A stretch of DNA of 59,851 bases from NCBI RefSeq assembly GCF_001645385.1, contig NZ_LVHI01000041.1:113144-172994 (forward strand), written 5' to 3'. Under the pieces are notes generated by a model, which was given only the letters and a program-made list of their open reading frames with translations, was not told the origin of the DNA and searched no databases. Below are positions 19,153 through 27,680 of this stretch, one piece after another (positions within the stretch are counted from its first letter, which is position 1; each line of letters begins with the position of its first letter). The translations under genes and the position numbers were made by a program. This DNA is from Rhodococcoides kyotonense (GTDB lineage Bacteria; Actinomycetota; Actinomycetes; Mycobacteriales; Mycobacteriaceae).

Positions 19153-21080
19153 CGCTTGTCCCGGCCTTGCTCGACGTACCAATCCACGAGATCCGGTGCG
19201 TCGACGGCGGTTCGGTCCAGAGTTCGCGACGCGTCGCCGCCCTGGAACAGACGCTTGATCGGCACCTCGAGCTTCTTACCGGTCCTGGTGTGCGGGACGC
19301 CGGGCGCGGCGATGATCTCGTCGGGCACGTGCCTCGGTGACGCGTGCTCACGAATTGCCGTGTTGATGCGCGCCCGCAGCGCGTCGTCCAGCTCGGTTCC
19401 GTCGGTGAGTACGACGAACAACGGCATCCAGTACCCACCGTCGCCTCGTTCGACCCCGAGCACGAGTGATTCGACGATCTCGGGCAGCTCTTCGACGGCT
19501 TGGTAGATATCGGCGCTACCCATCCGAATGCCGTTGCGGTTCAGCGTCGAATCCGAACGACCGTGCACGACGACGCTGCCGTACGCGGTCAGTGTGATCC
19601 AGTCGCCGTGTCGCCACACCCCTGGGTACGCGTCGAAATACGCTTCGCGGTAACGCGATCCGTCGTCGTTCCAGAATCGCACGGGCATCGACGGCATGGG
19701 CTCGGTGACGACCAACTCGCCGACCTCGTCGGTCACCGGGCGGCCGTCGACGTCGAAGGCCTTCAGCGCGACGCCGAGGAACGGCGCCGAGAGCTCGCCC
19801 GGCCACACCGGCACGGTACGGACCCCACCCGCGAACGCCGACACCACGTCGGTGCCACCGGAAATCGAGAACACCGGCACGTCGCGACCGACGTTGTCGG
19901 ACAACCACAGTGACGACGACGCGGGCATCGCAGACCCCGTGATGCCTATCGCGCGCAATGCGGACAGATCGTGATCGCGCGACGGGCGCGATTCTGCCTT
20001 GATGCAGGACAGAACGTAGCCAGGACTGGTGCCCAGGAATGTCACCTTCTCCCGAGCAGTGATCGCCCACAGCGCATCGGGCGCCGGGTATGCAGGGCTG
20101 CCGTCGGCGCACACGATCGTTGCGCCGACGAGCAGTCCTGCCACCTGGAAGTTCCACATCATCCAACTCGGGCTCGTGTACCAGAAGAACGTGTCATCCG
20201 ATCCGATGTCCGATTGCAGCGCAACAGCTTTGAGGTGTTCGAGCAACACTCCCCCGTGCCCGTGGACGATTCCCTTCGGCAGACCCGTCGTCCCCGACGA
20301 GAACACGACCCACAGTGGATGATCGAACGCGACCGGCACCGATACCCACTCACCCTCGCCGGCCGACGCGTCCTCCCACGAGAGGGAGCCGTCGACCGCG
20401 TCGCCGACTCGAATCACGGTGTCGACCGTCGTCAATCCGTCTCGGAGAACCGCGACATCGCCGCGCTTGTCGTGGTACTTACCGCCGTAGGAGTAGCCGT
20501 CGGCGGCGATCAGCACCTTCGGATCCAGCTGCCCCAGCCTGTCGAGGGCCGCCGACGCGGAATAGTCCTGCCCGCACGCCGACCACACCGCGCCGACACT
20601 CGCGCTTGCGAGGAATGCGACGACGGCCTCGGGAATGTTGGGTAGGTACCCCACGACCCGATCCCCGGGCTCGACGCCTGCCTCACGCAGCGTCCGAGCG
20701 AGCGCGGCCGTCTGCCGGGCGAGTTCTCGCCACGACAGCTCGGCGCGGAGGCCGTCCTCCCGTGCATGGACGATCGCCGTACGGTCACTGTCGGAGTGCC
20801 GTCGTACCTGGTCGACGTAGTTCAGCTGCACACCTGGAAACCACTGCGCTCCGGGCATACTCGAATTTCCGAGCACCTCGGTCGGCTCGGTGTCCGACTG
20901 GATGTCGAAGTAGTCCCACACCGTGCGCCAGAACTGCTCGACGTTCTGCGTCGACCACTCCCAGAGTTCGCGATAGTCGGCGGTGTCGACCCCGTGACGC
21001 TCCGAGACGACGCGCTGGAAGTCGGTGATCCGTGCGTTCTCGATGTCCTCCGACGACGGCGTCCACTGCGGTTCGGTCAT
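19149..21080 (-). CDS. Acetoacetyl-CoA synthetase (acetoacetate-CoA ligase)
   Basis: The protein has 643 residues from the ATG at 21080; a longer reading frame upstream lacks homology. The N-terminal part TPSSEDIENARITDF and W-rich segment WEWSTQNVEQFWRTVWDYF is the ACAS_N region. The adenylate loop FSSGTTGLPKG is near residue 267. GTDVVSAF and the C-terminal LNRNGIRMGSADIYQAVEELPEI are typical of acetoacetate-CoA ligases rather than acetyl-CoA synthetases. The enzyme turns acetoacetate, ATP and CoA into acetoacetyl-CoA, for ketone-body use or polymer and lipid recycling. It lies 125 bases downstream of an acyl-CoA ligase gene on the same strand, separated from it by a long hairpin. Confidence 0.92.
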   Translation of the reverse strand: MTEPQWTPSSEDIENARITDFQRVVSERHGVDTADYRELWEWSTQNVEQFWRTVWDYFDIQSDTEPTEVLGNSSMPGAQWFPGVQLNYVDQVRRHSDSDRTAIVHAREDGLRAELSWRELARQTAALARTLREAGVEPGDRVVGYLPNIPEAVVAFLASASVGAVWSACGQDYSASAALDRLGQLDPKVLIAADGYSYGGKYHDKRGDVAVLRDGLTTVDTVIRVGDAVDGSLSWEDASAGEGEWVSVPVAFDHPLWVVFSSGTTGLPKGIVHGHGGVLLEHLKAVALQSDIGSDDTFFWYTSPSWMMWNFQVAGLLVGATIVCADGSPAYPAPDALWAITAREKVTFLGTSPGYVLSCIKAESRPSRDHDLSALRAIGITGSAMPASSSLWLSDNVGRDVPVFSISGGTDVVSAFAGGVRTVPVWPGELSAPFLGVALKAFDVDGRPVTDEVGELVVTEPMPSMPVRFWNDDGSRYREAYFDAYPGVWRHGDWITLTAYGSVVVHGRSDSTLNRNGIRMGSADIYQAVEELPEIVESLVLGVERGDGGYWMPLFVVLTDGTELDDALRARINTAIREHASPRHVPDEIIAAPGVPHTRTGKKLEVPIKRLFQGGDASRTLDRTAVDAPDLVDWYVEQGRDKR

Positions 21081-21127
21081 GCGCCCAGTATCCCTCGAGC
21101 AAATCCGGCCCGGCCCGCAAATCTTCA

Positions 21128-21198
21128 CGCCGAATCGAGATTCTCAGCCGATGCATCGACGGAGGATCCCGATTCGCCGTGAGAATCTCGAGTCGGCG
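21128..21198. terminator. Long inverted repeat between two ligase genes
   Basis: Arms of 19 bases (21128-21146 and 21180-21198) match at 18 positions around a 33-base loop; the 11-base core CGAGATTCTCA pairs perfectly. The structure begins 7 bases after the stop of the acyl-CoA ligase gene and has no T-tract. Arm one can also pair with 21168-21181 (12 of 14), so two mutually exclusive hairpins are possible. It may be a terminator, an RNA-stability element or an attenuator. Confidence 0.5.
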
Positions 21199-21204
21199 GA
21201 AATC

Positions 21205-22830
21205 TCAGCTCAGCAAATCCAGCGACCTCTCCCGCATCTCGACCTTTCGGACCTTCCCGGTGACGGTCATCGGGAATTCGTCGACGACGTGGACGTACCG
21301 CGGAATTTTGTAGTGCGCGAGCTTCCCCTCACTGAAGGCTCGAATCCCCGAGGCGTCCAACGGTTCCGCACCCTCGCGCATCCGAATCCACACCATGAGT
21401 TCTTCGCCGTACTTGGCGTCGGGAACCCCGATCACCTGGGCGTCGAGGATATCGGGGTGGGTGTACAGGAACTCTTCGATCTCCCTGGGGTATATGTTCT
21501 CCCCGCCGCGAATCACCATGTCCTTGATGCGGCCGGTGATCGATACGTAGCCGTCCGAATCCATGATTCCGATGTCGCCGGTGTGCATCCATCCGGCCGC
21601 GTCGATCGCCTCGGCGGTCTTCTCCGGCTGCTCCCAGTAGCCGAGCATCACCGAGTAACCGCGGGTGCACAGCTCCCCTGCCTCGCCGCGTGGCACGGTC
21701 AGCCCGTCGACGGGATCGACGATCTTGACCTCGAGGTGCGGTCCGACGGCTCCGACCGTCGACACGCGCTGGTCGATGGTGTCGTCGCTGCGGGTCTGCA
21801 AGGACACCGGTGACGTCTCGGTCATGCCGTAGCAGATCGACACCTCGGCCATGCCCATTCGTTCGATGACCTGCTTCATGACTTCGGTCGGGCACGGCGA
21901 GCCCGCCATGATGCCCGTCCGCAGCGACGACAGATCGTACGAATCGAACTCGGGCAGAGCGAGTTCGGCGATGAACATCGTCGGTACCCCGTACAGCGAC
22001 GTGCATTTCTCCTGAGCGACGGCCTTCAACGCCGCTGCCGGATCGAACGCCTGGCCCGGAATGACCATGGCCGCACCGTGACTCGTACACGCAAGATTGC
22101 CCATCACCATCCCGAAGCAGTGGTAGAACGGCACGGGAATGCACACGCGATCGACCTCGGTGTAGTGGCACAGTTCGCCGACGAAGAATCCGTTGTTCAA
22201 GATGTTGTGGTGACTGAGCGTCGCACCCTTCGGGAAACCCGTTGTGCCCGACGTGTACTGAATGTTGATCGGATCGTCGGCGCTCAACAGCTTCTGCGCA
22301 TCGGCCACGAGCGACGGGTTCTCCGCGAGCGCCTTGTGCCCGCGATCGGTCATCAATTCCCACGGGAAACTGCCGACGAAGACGGCCTCGCGTAGATCGG
22401 GGCAGTCCGTCCGCGCTTTCTCGATCATCGCCGCGTAGTCCGCGCCCTTGAATTCGGGCGCAGACAGCAGAAGCGACACCCCTGCCTGCTTCAGTACGAA
22501 CTGCAGTTCGTGCGTCCGGTAGGCCGGGTTGATGTTGACGAGAATCGCACCGATCTTGGCGGTTGCATACTGCGCGAGCACCCATTCGGGGCAGTTCGGT
22601 GCCCATATCCCGACCCGGTCGCCCTTCACGACGCCTTTGACCAGCAGGCCGGCGGCCAAGATCTCGACGTCGGCCAGGAACTCGGAGTACGTCCACCTCC
22701 GGTTCGTGGCGACGTCCACGAGAGCGTCGCGGCCGGCGTGGCGGGCAGCGGTTCGATCGAGGTCGGCACCGATGGTGTCGCCCAGCATCGGTATGGACGA
22801 CACCCCGGAGGAGTAGCTGAGAGTTTCCAT
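21205..22830 (-). CDS. AMP-forming acyl-CoA ligase (FadD-like)
   Basis: The protein has 541 residues from the ATG at 22830; an in-frame GTG 27 bases upstream lies inside the palindrome and is less likely. The ATP loop YTSGTTGFPKG is near residue 195. CYGMTETSPV follows, then the C-terminal GYVSITGRIKDMVIRGGENIYPREIEE with the catalytic lysine in KVRKVEMRE. This is the usual set for medium/long-chain fatty acyl-CoA synthetases. The substrate chain length cannot be told. An 18-base palindrome sits just upstream of the start and is likely its operator. EutC lies 49 bases upstream on the same strand, so readthrough from the ethanolamine genes is possible. Confidence 0.92.
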   Translation of the reverse strand: METLSYSSGVSSIPMLGDTIGADLDRTAARHAGRDALVDVATNRRWTYSEFLADVEILAAGLLVKGVVKGDRVGIWAPNCPEWVLAQYATAKIGAILVNINPAYRTHELQFVLKQAGVSLLLSAPEFKGADYAAMIEKARTDCPDLREAVFVGSFPWELMTDRGHKALAENPSLVADAQKLLSADDPINIQYTSGTTGFPKGATLSHHNILNNGFFVGELCHYTEVDRVCIPVPFYHCFGMVMGNLACTSHGAAMVIPGQAFDPAAALKAVAQEKCTSLYGVPTMFIAELALPEFDSYDLSSLRTGIMAGSPCPTEVMKQVIERMGMAEVSICYGMTETSPVSLQTRSDDTIDQRVSTVGAVGPHLEVKIVDPVDGLTVPRGEAGELCTRGYSVMLGYWEQPEKTAEAIDAAGWMHTGDIGIMDSDGYVSITGRIKDMVIRGGENIYPREIEEFLYTHPDILDAQVIGVPDAKYGEELMVWIRMREGAEPLDASGIRAFSEGKLAHYKIPRYVHVVDEFPMTVTGKVRKVEMRERSLDLLS

Positions 22831-22841
22831 TTCACCCACGA

Positions 22842-22859
22842 TAGTGACGCCCGTCACTA
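22842..22859. promoter_or_regulatory. Perfect palindromic operator candidate
   Basis: TAGTGACGCCCGTCACTA has perfect 8-base arms and a 2-base centre. It lies 12-29 bases upstream of the ATG of the acyl-CoA ligase gene, between it and eutC. Size and symmetry fit a TetR- or GntR-family operator. The nearest TetR gene is at 16629-17237, but nothing links the two directly. Confidence 0.6.
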
Positions 22860-22879
22860 CCTACCACCCCCGAACGGGG

Positions 22880-23656
22880 CTACTCCGAGATCACCTTCAC
22901 GCCAGAGTTCTCGAGCGCGTCGGCCCTGGATGTGTCCTTCAGCGCGACACCCGACCTACCCAACTTTCGGGCGCCCGCGATCAAGCTCGCGACGATCTTC
23001 GCGGACTGCTCGTAGCCGAGGCCTTCCGGTGGGTGGATGTTCGAGATGCAGTTGCGATCGGCGTCCGACTTGCCCGGGGCAGGCAGATGCGTCAGATAGA
23101 TTCCGAGACTGTCGGCGACGGACAGCCCTGGCCTCTCCCCGATCAACACGAGCACCGTCCGCACCCCCATCGCCTCGGCGATGTGGTCGCCCAGCGCGAC
23201 GCGCGCCTCGGTTGCAATGACCGGCGGCGCAATCGAATACACGTCGGACAGTTCGCTCACGAGGGCACGAAGCATCTGCGTACCGTGATCCATCAGCGCG
23301 CGCGGAGACAAGCCGTCGCTCAGAACGACACCCACGTCGAATTCGCCTGCCGAGATCGCGCTCAGATCCTTCGGCTGCCGCCCGAGATCCGGCCGTCGCA
23401 GATATTCGGCCCTGGACTCCGCACGCGACGTCACGGCGACAGGCTTTCCGACGCCGACCGCCTCGACCTCGGCCGCGAACGCCTCCACGTCCAACGGCAT
23501 GTGGACCGCGTCGCGCGCCGCAGCGTGCGCCGACCTGAACTCGAGCACTCGTGACGTCGGAAGCGCATCGCCGGTGCGCCCCAGTCCGATTCGGGCCTGT
23601 GTGGTCAGCCGCAAGTCGTCCCAGAATTCGTCGTCCCGCCGTTCGACACCGCTCAT
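22880..23656 (-). CDS. eutC: Ethanolamine ammonia-lyase small subunit
   Basis: The protein has 258 residues from the ATG at 23656, which overlaps the eutB stop by 4 bases. The sequence contains RIGLGRTGDALPT near the start, VVLSDGLSPRALMDHG, VLIGERPGLS in the middle and the NCISNIHPPEGL motif near the C-terminus. These are hallmarks of EutC, which together with EutB binds adenosylcobalamin and splits ethanolamine into acetaldehyde and ammonia. The long upstream extension of the frame has no homology. It is the last gene of the permease-eutB-eutC operon. Confidence 0.95.
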   Translation of the reverse strand: MSGVERRDDEFWDDLRLTTQARIGLGRTGDALPTSRVLEFRSAHAAARDAVHMPLDVEAFAAEVEAVGVGKPVAVTSRAESRAEYLRRPDLGRQPKDLSAISAGEFDVGVVLSDGLSPRALMDHGTQMLRALVSELSDVYSIAPPVIATEARVALGDHIAEAMGVRTVLVLIGERPGLSVADSLGIYLTHLPAPGKSDADRNCISNIHPPEGLGYEQSAKIVASLIAGARKLGRSGVALKDTSRADALENSGVKVISE

Positions 23657-25065
23657 CGCGAGCTCGTCAATGCTCGGAGCGGCGACCCGGCTGCATCGAT
23701 GTCCAGGAGCCGACCTGTTCCGTCGACCATGCCCAACCGGTCGAGCCACGCAGCGAACTCGGGAGCAGGCTTCAGCCCCAACACCTGTCGCACATAGAGC
23801 ACATCGTGGAAGCTCAGGCTTTGGTAGCCGAGCATGACGTCGTCGGCACCCGGCACTGCGATGACGAACGCGACTCCGGCTGCACCCAACAGCGTCAGCA
23901 AGGAGTCCATGTCGTCCTGATCGGCTTCGGCGTGGTTGGTGTAGCAGACGTCGACGCCCATCGGCAGTCCGAGTAGCTTGCCGCAGAAATGATCTTCGAG
24001 CCCAGCGCGAACGATCTGCTTTCCGTCGTACAGGTATTCGGGACCGATGAACCCGACGACGGTGTTGACCAGGAGCGGCGAGAGATCGCGACAGACGGCG
24101 TACGCGCGCGCCTCCAGCGTCTGTTGATCGACAGGTCTGCCGTCCATGCCCACGTGAGCACCCGCGCTCAGCGCCGAACCCTGCCCGGTCTCCAAGTACA
24201 TGACATTGTTTCCGACGGTTCCGCGGTGCAACGAGCGTCCTGCCTCGTTGGCCTCCCGCAGCAGCGAGACATGCACGCCGAAACCGGAATTGGCGCCCTC
24301 GGTGCCTGCGACGGACTGGAACACCAGATCGACGGGTGCGCCCTTCTCGATCAGTTCCATCGTCGTCGTCACGTGGGACAGCACGCAGGACTGTGTCGGA
24401 ATCTCGAAGCGCTGACGGATCTCGTCGAGCAAGTGCAGCAGGTCCGACGTCGCGTGCGGCGAGTCGGTCGCGGGGTTGATTCCGATGACGGCGTCACCGG
24501 ATCCGAGCAACAGCCCATCGAGCGTCGCTGCGGCAATGCCTTTCGGATCGTCCGTCGGGTGGTTGGGCTGCAGCCGCGTCGCCAGTGTTCCCGACAAGCC
24601 GACCGTCGTACGAAATGCAGACGTGACCTCCGTCGCCCTGGCGACGGCGATCAGATCCTGATTGCGCATGATCTTGCTGACGGCCGCAACCATTTCCGGC
24701 GTCAGCCCCGATGCGATCGATTTCAGAACTCGCACCGAGTCCTCCCGCGCGGCCGCGTCGAGCAACCAGTCTCGAAGACCGCCCACGGTGAGATGCGAGA
24801 TCGTCCCGAATGCGACGCGGTCGTGCGAGTCGATGATGAGCCGGGTGACTTCGTCCGTCTCGTACGGGACGAGGAGGTCGTGCAGGAAGGTATCGAGCGA
24901 GACATCCGCCAGCGCCCATTGCGCCGCGGCACGCTCGGCGTCGGACTGTGCCGCGCAGCCGGCGAGTTCGTCCCCGGATCGCTGCGGAGTGGCCTTGGCC
25001 ATCAAGTCGACGAGGCCGTCGAACTGGTAGGTCGTTCCGGATACCTGATGCCTGTAGGTGGTCAT
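23653..25065 (-). CDS. eutB: Ethanolamine ammonia-lyase large subunit
   Basis: The protein has 470 residues from the ATG at 25065, which overlaps the permease stop by 4 bases. Recognisable stretches are KIMRNQDLIAVA, GTLATRLQPNHPTDDP, IGINPATDSP, GANSGFGVHVSLLREA, YLETGQGSALSAGAH and CYTNHAEADQDDMD. This is the catalytic B12-dependent subunit that removes ammonia from ethanolamine. No reactivating factor (EutA), shell proteins or cobalamin adenosyltransferase are in the window, so this is the compact, microcompartment-free arrangement found in many actinobacteria. Confidence 0.96.
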   Translation of the reverse strand: MTTYRHQVSGTTYQFDGLVDLMAKATPQRSGDELAGCAAQSDAERAAAQWALADVSLDTFLHDLLVPYETDEVTRLIIDSHDRVAFGTISHLTVGGLRDWLLDAAAREDSVRVLKSIASGLTPEMVAAVSKIMRNQDLIAVARATEVTSAFRTTVGLSGTLATRLQPNHPTDDPKGIAAATLDGLLLGSGDAVIGINPATDSPHATSDLLHLLDEIRQRFEIPTQSCVLSHVTTTMELIEKGAPVDLVFQSVAGTEGANSGFGVHVSLLREANEAGRSLHRGTVGNNVMYLETGQGSALSAGAHVGMDGRPVDQQTLEARAYAVCRDLSPLLVNTVVGFIGPEYLYDGKQIVRAGLEDHFCGKLLGLPMGVDVCYTNHAEADQDDMDSLLTLLGAAGVAFVIAVPGADDVMLGYQSLSFHDVLYVRQVLGLKPAPEFAAWLDRLGMVDGTGRLLDIDAAGSPLRALTSSR

Positions 25066-26501
25066 TCGAGCTCGGCTTCGGCCCGGGCAAGGGCGGCGAA
25101 TTCCTCGTCGGGAGAGTTCGCGACGAGATGGTGCCTGCTGTAGATGCCGAAGTAGAGCATGAACGCGGCGAACACGCCGAGGCACCAGAGCGCGGCCGTG
25201 CTGTCGACGAGGAACGTCGCGACGACGGCCAGTGCAGCGACGACGAGCGCGAAGCCGGTGGTGACGACGCCACCGGGCGTCCTGTACGGACGCTCCATGG
25301 CCGGCTCCTTACGACGCAGCACGATGTGGCTGATCATCATCAGAACGTAACTCAGCGCGGCCCCGAACACTGCCATGTTGAGCAACATCGCACCCTGGCC
25401 GGTGAGCGAGAGCAGGAAGCCGATGACGCCGGGCACGATCAGCGCGAGCGTCGGAGCCTTTCGAGAGTTGGTGACCGACAACGTCTTCGGAAGGTAGCCG
25501 GCTCGCGACAGTGCGAACAGCTGACGGGAGTACGCGTACATGATCGAGAAGAAGCTGGCGATCAGACCGGCGAGCCCGATGTAGTTGACGACCTTGGCGG
25601 CCGAGTTGTCACCGAGCGCCTCGACGAGCGGATTGCCCGAGGACTGCATCGCCTCGGCCCCGCCTGCGCCGGTCACCAGGAACAACACGCCGGCCCCGGT
25701 CACGAGGAGCACCCCCATGGCCGCGATGATGCCGCGCGGCACGTTTTTCGACGGGTCCTTGGCTTCTTCGGCGGCGAGTGGAACACCCTCGATGGCGAGG
25801 AAGAACCAGATCGCGAACGGCACCGCCGCCCAGATGCCCAGGTAGCCGAACGGGAGGAAGCTCGACGCCCCTGCGGCATCCGTCGGCGCGATGTCGGTGA
25901 GGTTCGACGCGTCGAACTGTCCCAGTGCCGACACGGCGAACACCACGAGACCGACGAGTGCGATCGCGGTAATGACGAACATGATCTTGAGCGCTTCGCC
26001 CGCACCAGCCAGATGGATGCCGATGAAGATCGCGTACACCGCCAGGTACACCCACCATCCGTCGGTGATACCGAAGAGTCCGAGCGACTCCACGTAGGCG
26101 CCGATGAAGGTGGCGATGGCCGCGGGCGCGATTGCGTACTCGATGAGAATGGCTGTGCCCGTTGCGAATCCGCCCCACGGGCCGAGCGCGCGGCGGGCGA
26201 AGGTGTAACCGCCACCTGCCGCGGGAAGCGCCGACGACATCTCCGCCATGCCCAGCACCATCGCCAGATACATCCCGGCGATCAGGATTCCGGCGATCAG
26301 CAGACCACCGAACCCGCCCTGTTCGAGCCCGAAATTCCAGCCCGAATAGTCACCGGAGACGACGTAGCTGACGCCGAGCCCTGCGAGAAGAATCCAGCCC
26401 GCGGTGCCCTTCTTCAACTGCCGTTTGGCGAGGTAGTCCCCGCCTTCGACGTGGGACTCGGTCCCGTCGTGGTGAGCGCCTGCCGGTTCGGCGACGGACA
26501 T
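25062..26501 (-). CDS. eat: Ethanolamine permease (APC superfamily)
   Basis: The protein has 479 residues from the ATG at 26501, preceded by AGAAGG. About 12 membrane segments are visible after a cytosolic N-terminus ending LAKRQLKKGTAGW. SGDYSGWNFGLEQGG and MSSALPAAGGGYTFARRALGPWGGF are typical of ethanolamine/amino-acid permeases. It should import ethanolamine across the inner membrane for EutBC. The stop overlaps the eutB start by 4 bases. A 12-base palindrome lies 30-41 bases upstream of the start. Confidence 0.9.
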   Translation of the reverse strand: MSVAEPAGAHHDGTESHVEGGDYLAKRQLKKGTAGWILLAGLGVSYVVSGDYSGWNFGLEQGGFGGLLIAGILIAGMYLAMVLGMAEMSSALPAAGGGYTFARRALGPWGGFATGTAILIEYAIAPAAIATFIGAYVESLGLFGITDGWWVYLAVYAIFIGIHLAGAGEALKIMFVITAIALVGLVVFAVSALGQFDASNLTDIAPTDAAGASSFLPFGYLGIWAAVPFAIWFFLAIEGVPLAAEEAKDPSKNVPRGIIAAMGVLLVTGAGVLFLVTGAGGAEAMQSSGNPLVEALGDNSAAKVVNYIGLAGLIASFFSIMYAYSRQLFALSRAGYLPKTLSVTNSRKAPTLALIVPGVIGFLLSLTGQGAMLLNMAVFGAALSYVLMMISHIVLRRKEPAMERPYRTPGGVVTTGFALVVAALAVVATFLVDSTAALWCLGVFAAFMLYFGIYSRHHLVANSPDEEFAALARAEAELE

Positions 26502-26530
26502 GGGTGGCCTTCTTTCATCGAATGCGCTTC

Positions 26531-26542
26531 TCGCTGCAGCGA
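26531..26542. promoter_or_regulatory. Palindrome upstream of the ethanolamine operon
   Basis: TCGCTGCAGCGA is a perfect 12-base palindrome placed 30-41 bases before the permease ATG, at core-promoter distance. It is a candidate operator for the permease-eutB-eutC operon. No dedicated regulator (EutR-like) is adjacent; the GAF regulator at 29842-31137 is the nearest candidate. Confidence 0.4.
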
Positions 26543-26567
26543 AGATAGGCCGACGCTGTAAGCGGGG

Positions 26568-26585
26568 CGTCATCAACAGATGACG
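26568..26585. terminator. Short hairpin after the CDF gene
   Basis: CGTCATC AACA GATGACG has perfect 7-base arms and a 4-base loop and lies 7 bases past the stop of the cation-efflux gene (minus strand). No T-tract follows, so termination is likely but weak. Confidence 0.45.
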
Positions 26586-26591
26586 GCTGTA

Positions 26592-27563
26592 TTACGTGCG
26601 GTGCGAGACGGTTCCGGTGTCGCCCTCGTCCGGATCGGACACGGTGAACACCGCGTCGACGACGGCTACGTTGGACTCGAGACGGCTCTCCAATCGACGG
26701 AGCACATGGGCGATCGAGGATTCGACGGCGTCACCGACAAGGTCGACGCTGGCAACGACGAAAATCTGTTTCGGACCGACGAATTCGATGCGGACGAAAC
26801 GAACCGACGCCACCTCGGGGAACTTCTCGATGCCACTCACCACCGCGTCCCATAATGCGCCGGGCCCGGGTTCTCCGGTGAGGAATCGACGATTTCGATC
26901 GATGAGAACGATCGCGACGACGCCGAGGAGCACACCGACGGCGATCGACCCGAGCGCGTCCCACACGGCGGAGCCGGTGAGCTGATGCAGTCCGATACCT
27001 GCTGCAGCGATGACCAGACCGATCAGCGCGGCGGCATCTTCGGCGAACACCGCACGCAGTGTGGGGTCGGACGTCTCCAGCGCGTAGTCGAGGAAGTCCG
27101 TCTCGTACGCGTTCGCTTCCCCGCGAATCTGTTTGACGGACTGCAGGAACGAGATTCCTTCGAGGACGAACGCGACTGCGAGCACCACGTAGTTGATCGT
27201 GTAGTTCTCGGCGGACGACTCGCCGCCGAGGAGGGAGGTGATTCCGTGCCACACCGACACCGCCGAGCCCGCCACGAACAGCCCGATGGCGGCGAGCAGT
27301 GACCAGACGTACGCTTCGCGGCCGTAGCCGAGGGGCCGACGGCGGTCGGGACCGCGGGACCCGCGCTTGTTCGCGACGAGCAGGAATATCTCGTTGCCGG
27401 TGTCGGCCCACGAGTGAGCCGCTTCGGCAACCATCGATGCCGACCCGGTCACGACGGCCGCAACGGATTTGGCGACGGCGACGCCGAGGTTGGCACAAAA
27501 TGCGACGACGACCGTACGGAGGCTCTCGCCACCGGGAGCGTCCGAAGGTGTGGAACTTTTCAC
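26592..27563 (-). CDS. Cation diffusion facilitator family transporter
   Basis: The protein has 323 residues from a GTG at 27563. A start at 27665 is also open, but it would be encoded by the repeat element upstream. The first membrane segment holds AEAAHSWADTGNEI, the metal-site pattern H/S-x3-D of CDF exporters (here SWADT). Five or six membrane helices follow, then a cytosolic C-terminal domain with PGPGALWDAVVSGIEKFPEVASV. It should export a divalent metal (zinc, iron or manganese type) in exchange for protons. It shares the strand with the ethanolamine operon downstream but is probably separately transcribed. Confidence 0.88.
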   Translation of the reverse strand: MKSSTPSDAPGGESLRTVVVAFCANLGVAVAKSVAAVVTGSASMVAEAAHSWADTGNEIFLLVANKRGSRGPDRRRPLGYGREAYVWSLLAAIGLFVAGSAVSVWHGITSLLGGESSAENYTINYVVLAVAFVLEGISFLQSVKQIRGEANAYETDFLDYALETSDPTLRAVFAEDAAALIGLVIAAAGIGLHQLTGSAVWDALGSIAVGVLLGVVAIVLIDRNRRFLTGEPGPGALWDAVVSGIEKFPEVASVRFVRIEFVGPKQIFVVASVDLVGDAVESSIAHVLRRLESRLESNVAVVDAVFTVSDPDEGDTGTVSHRT

Positions 27564-27588
27564 CGGATCGACTCTAGGCCCCTTCGGC

Positions 27589-27680
27589 GCACGTGCGTGG
27601 GAATGTACAGTGCTGCCGGGTCGTTCCGCAGGCTCCACTCCCGCCGGGTATACATTTCCACGCACGTGCAGCGAAGCTGC
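27589..27680. repeat. Dispersed palindromic element, copy 1, with long loop
   Basis: Two 22-base arms (27589-27610 and 27648-27669) match at 19 positions and flank a 37-base loop. A second hairpin, GCAGC-GAA-GCTGC, follows at 27668-27680. The arm sequence TATACATTTCC and the GCGAAGC mini-hairpin recur at 38144-38196 and 38825-38873. The loop contains a close relative of the 36-base tandem unit found at 43661-43786. The element fills the space between the DUF779 stop and the CDF gene start and probably also ends the aldehyde dehydrogenase message. Confidence 0.75.

Noticed and set aside
26502..26591. Cobalamin riboswitch before the ethanolamine genes
   Set aside because: The 90-base gap is too short and lacks the B12-box pattern; only a palindrome and a small hairpin are seen.
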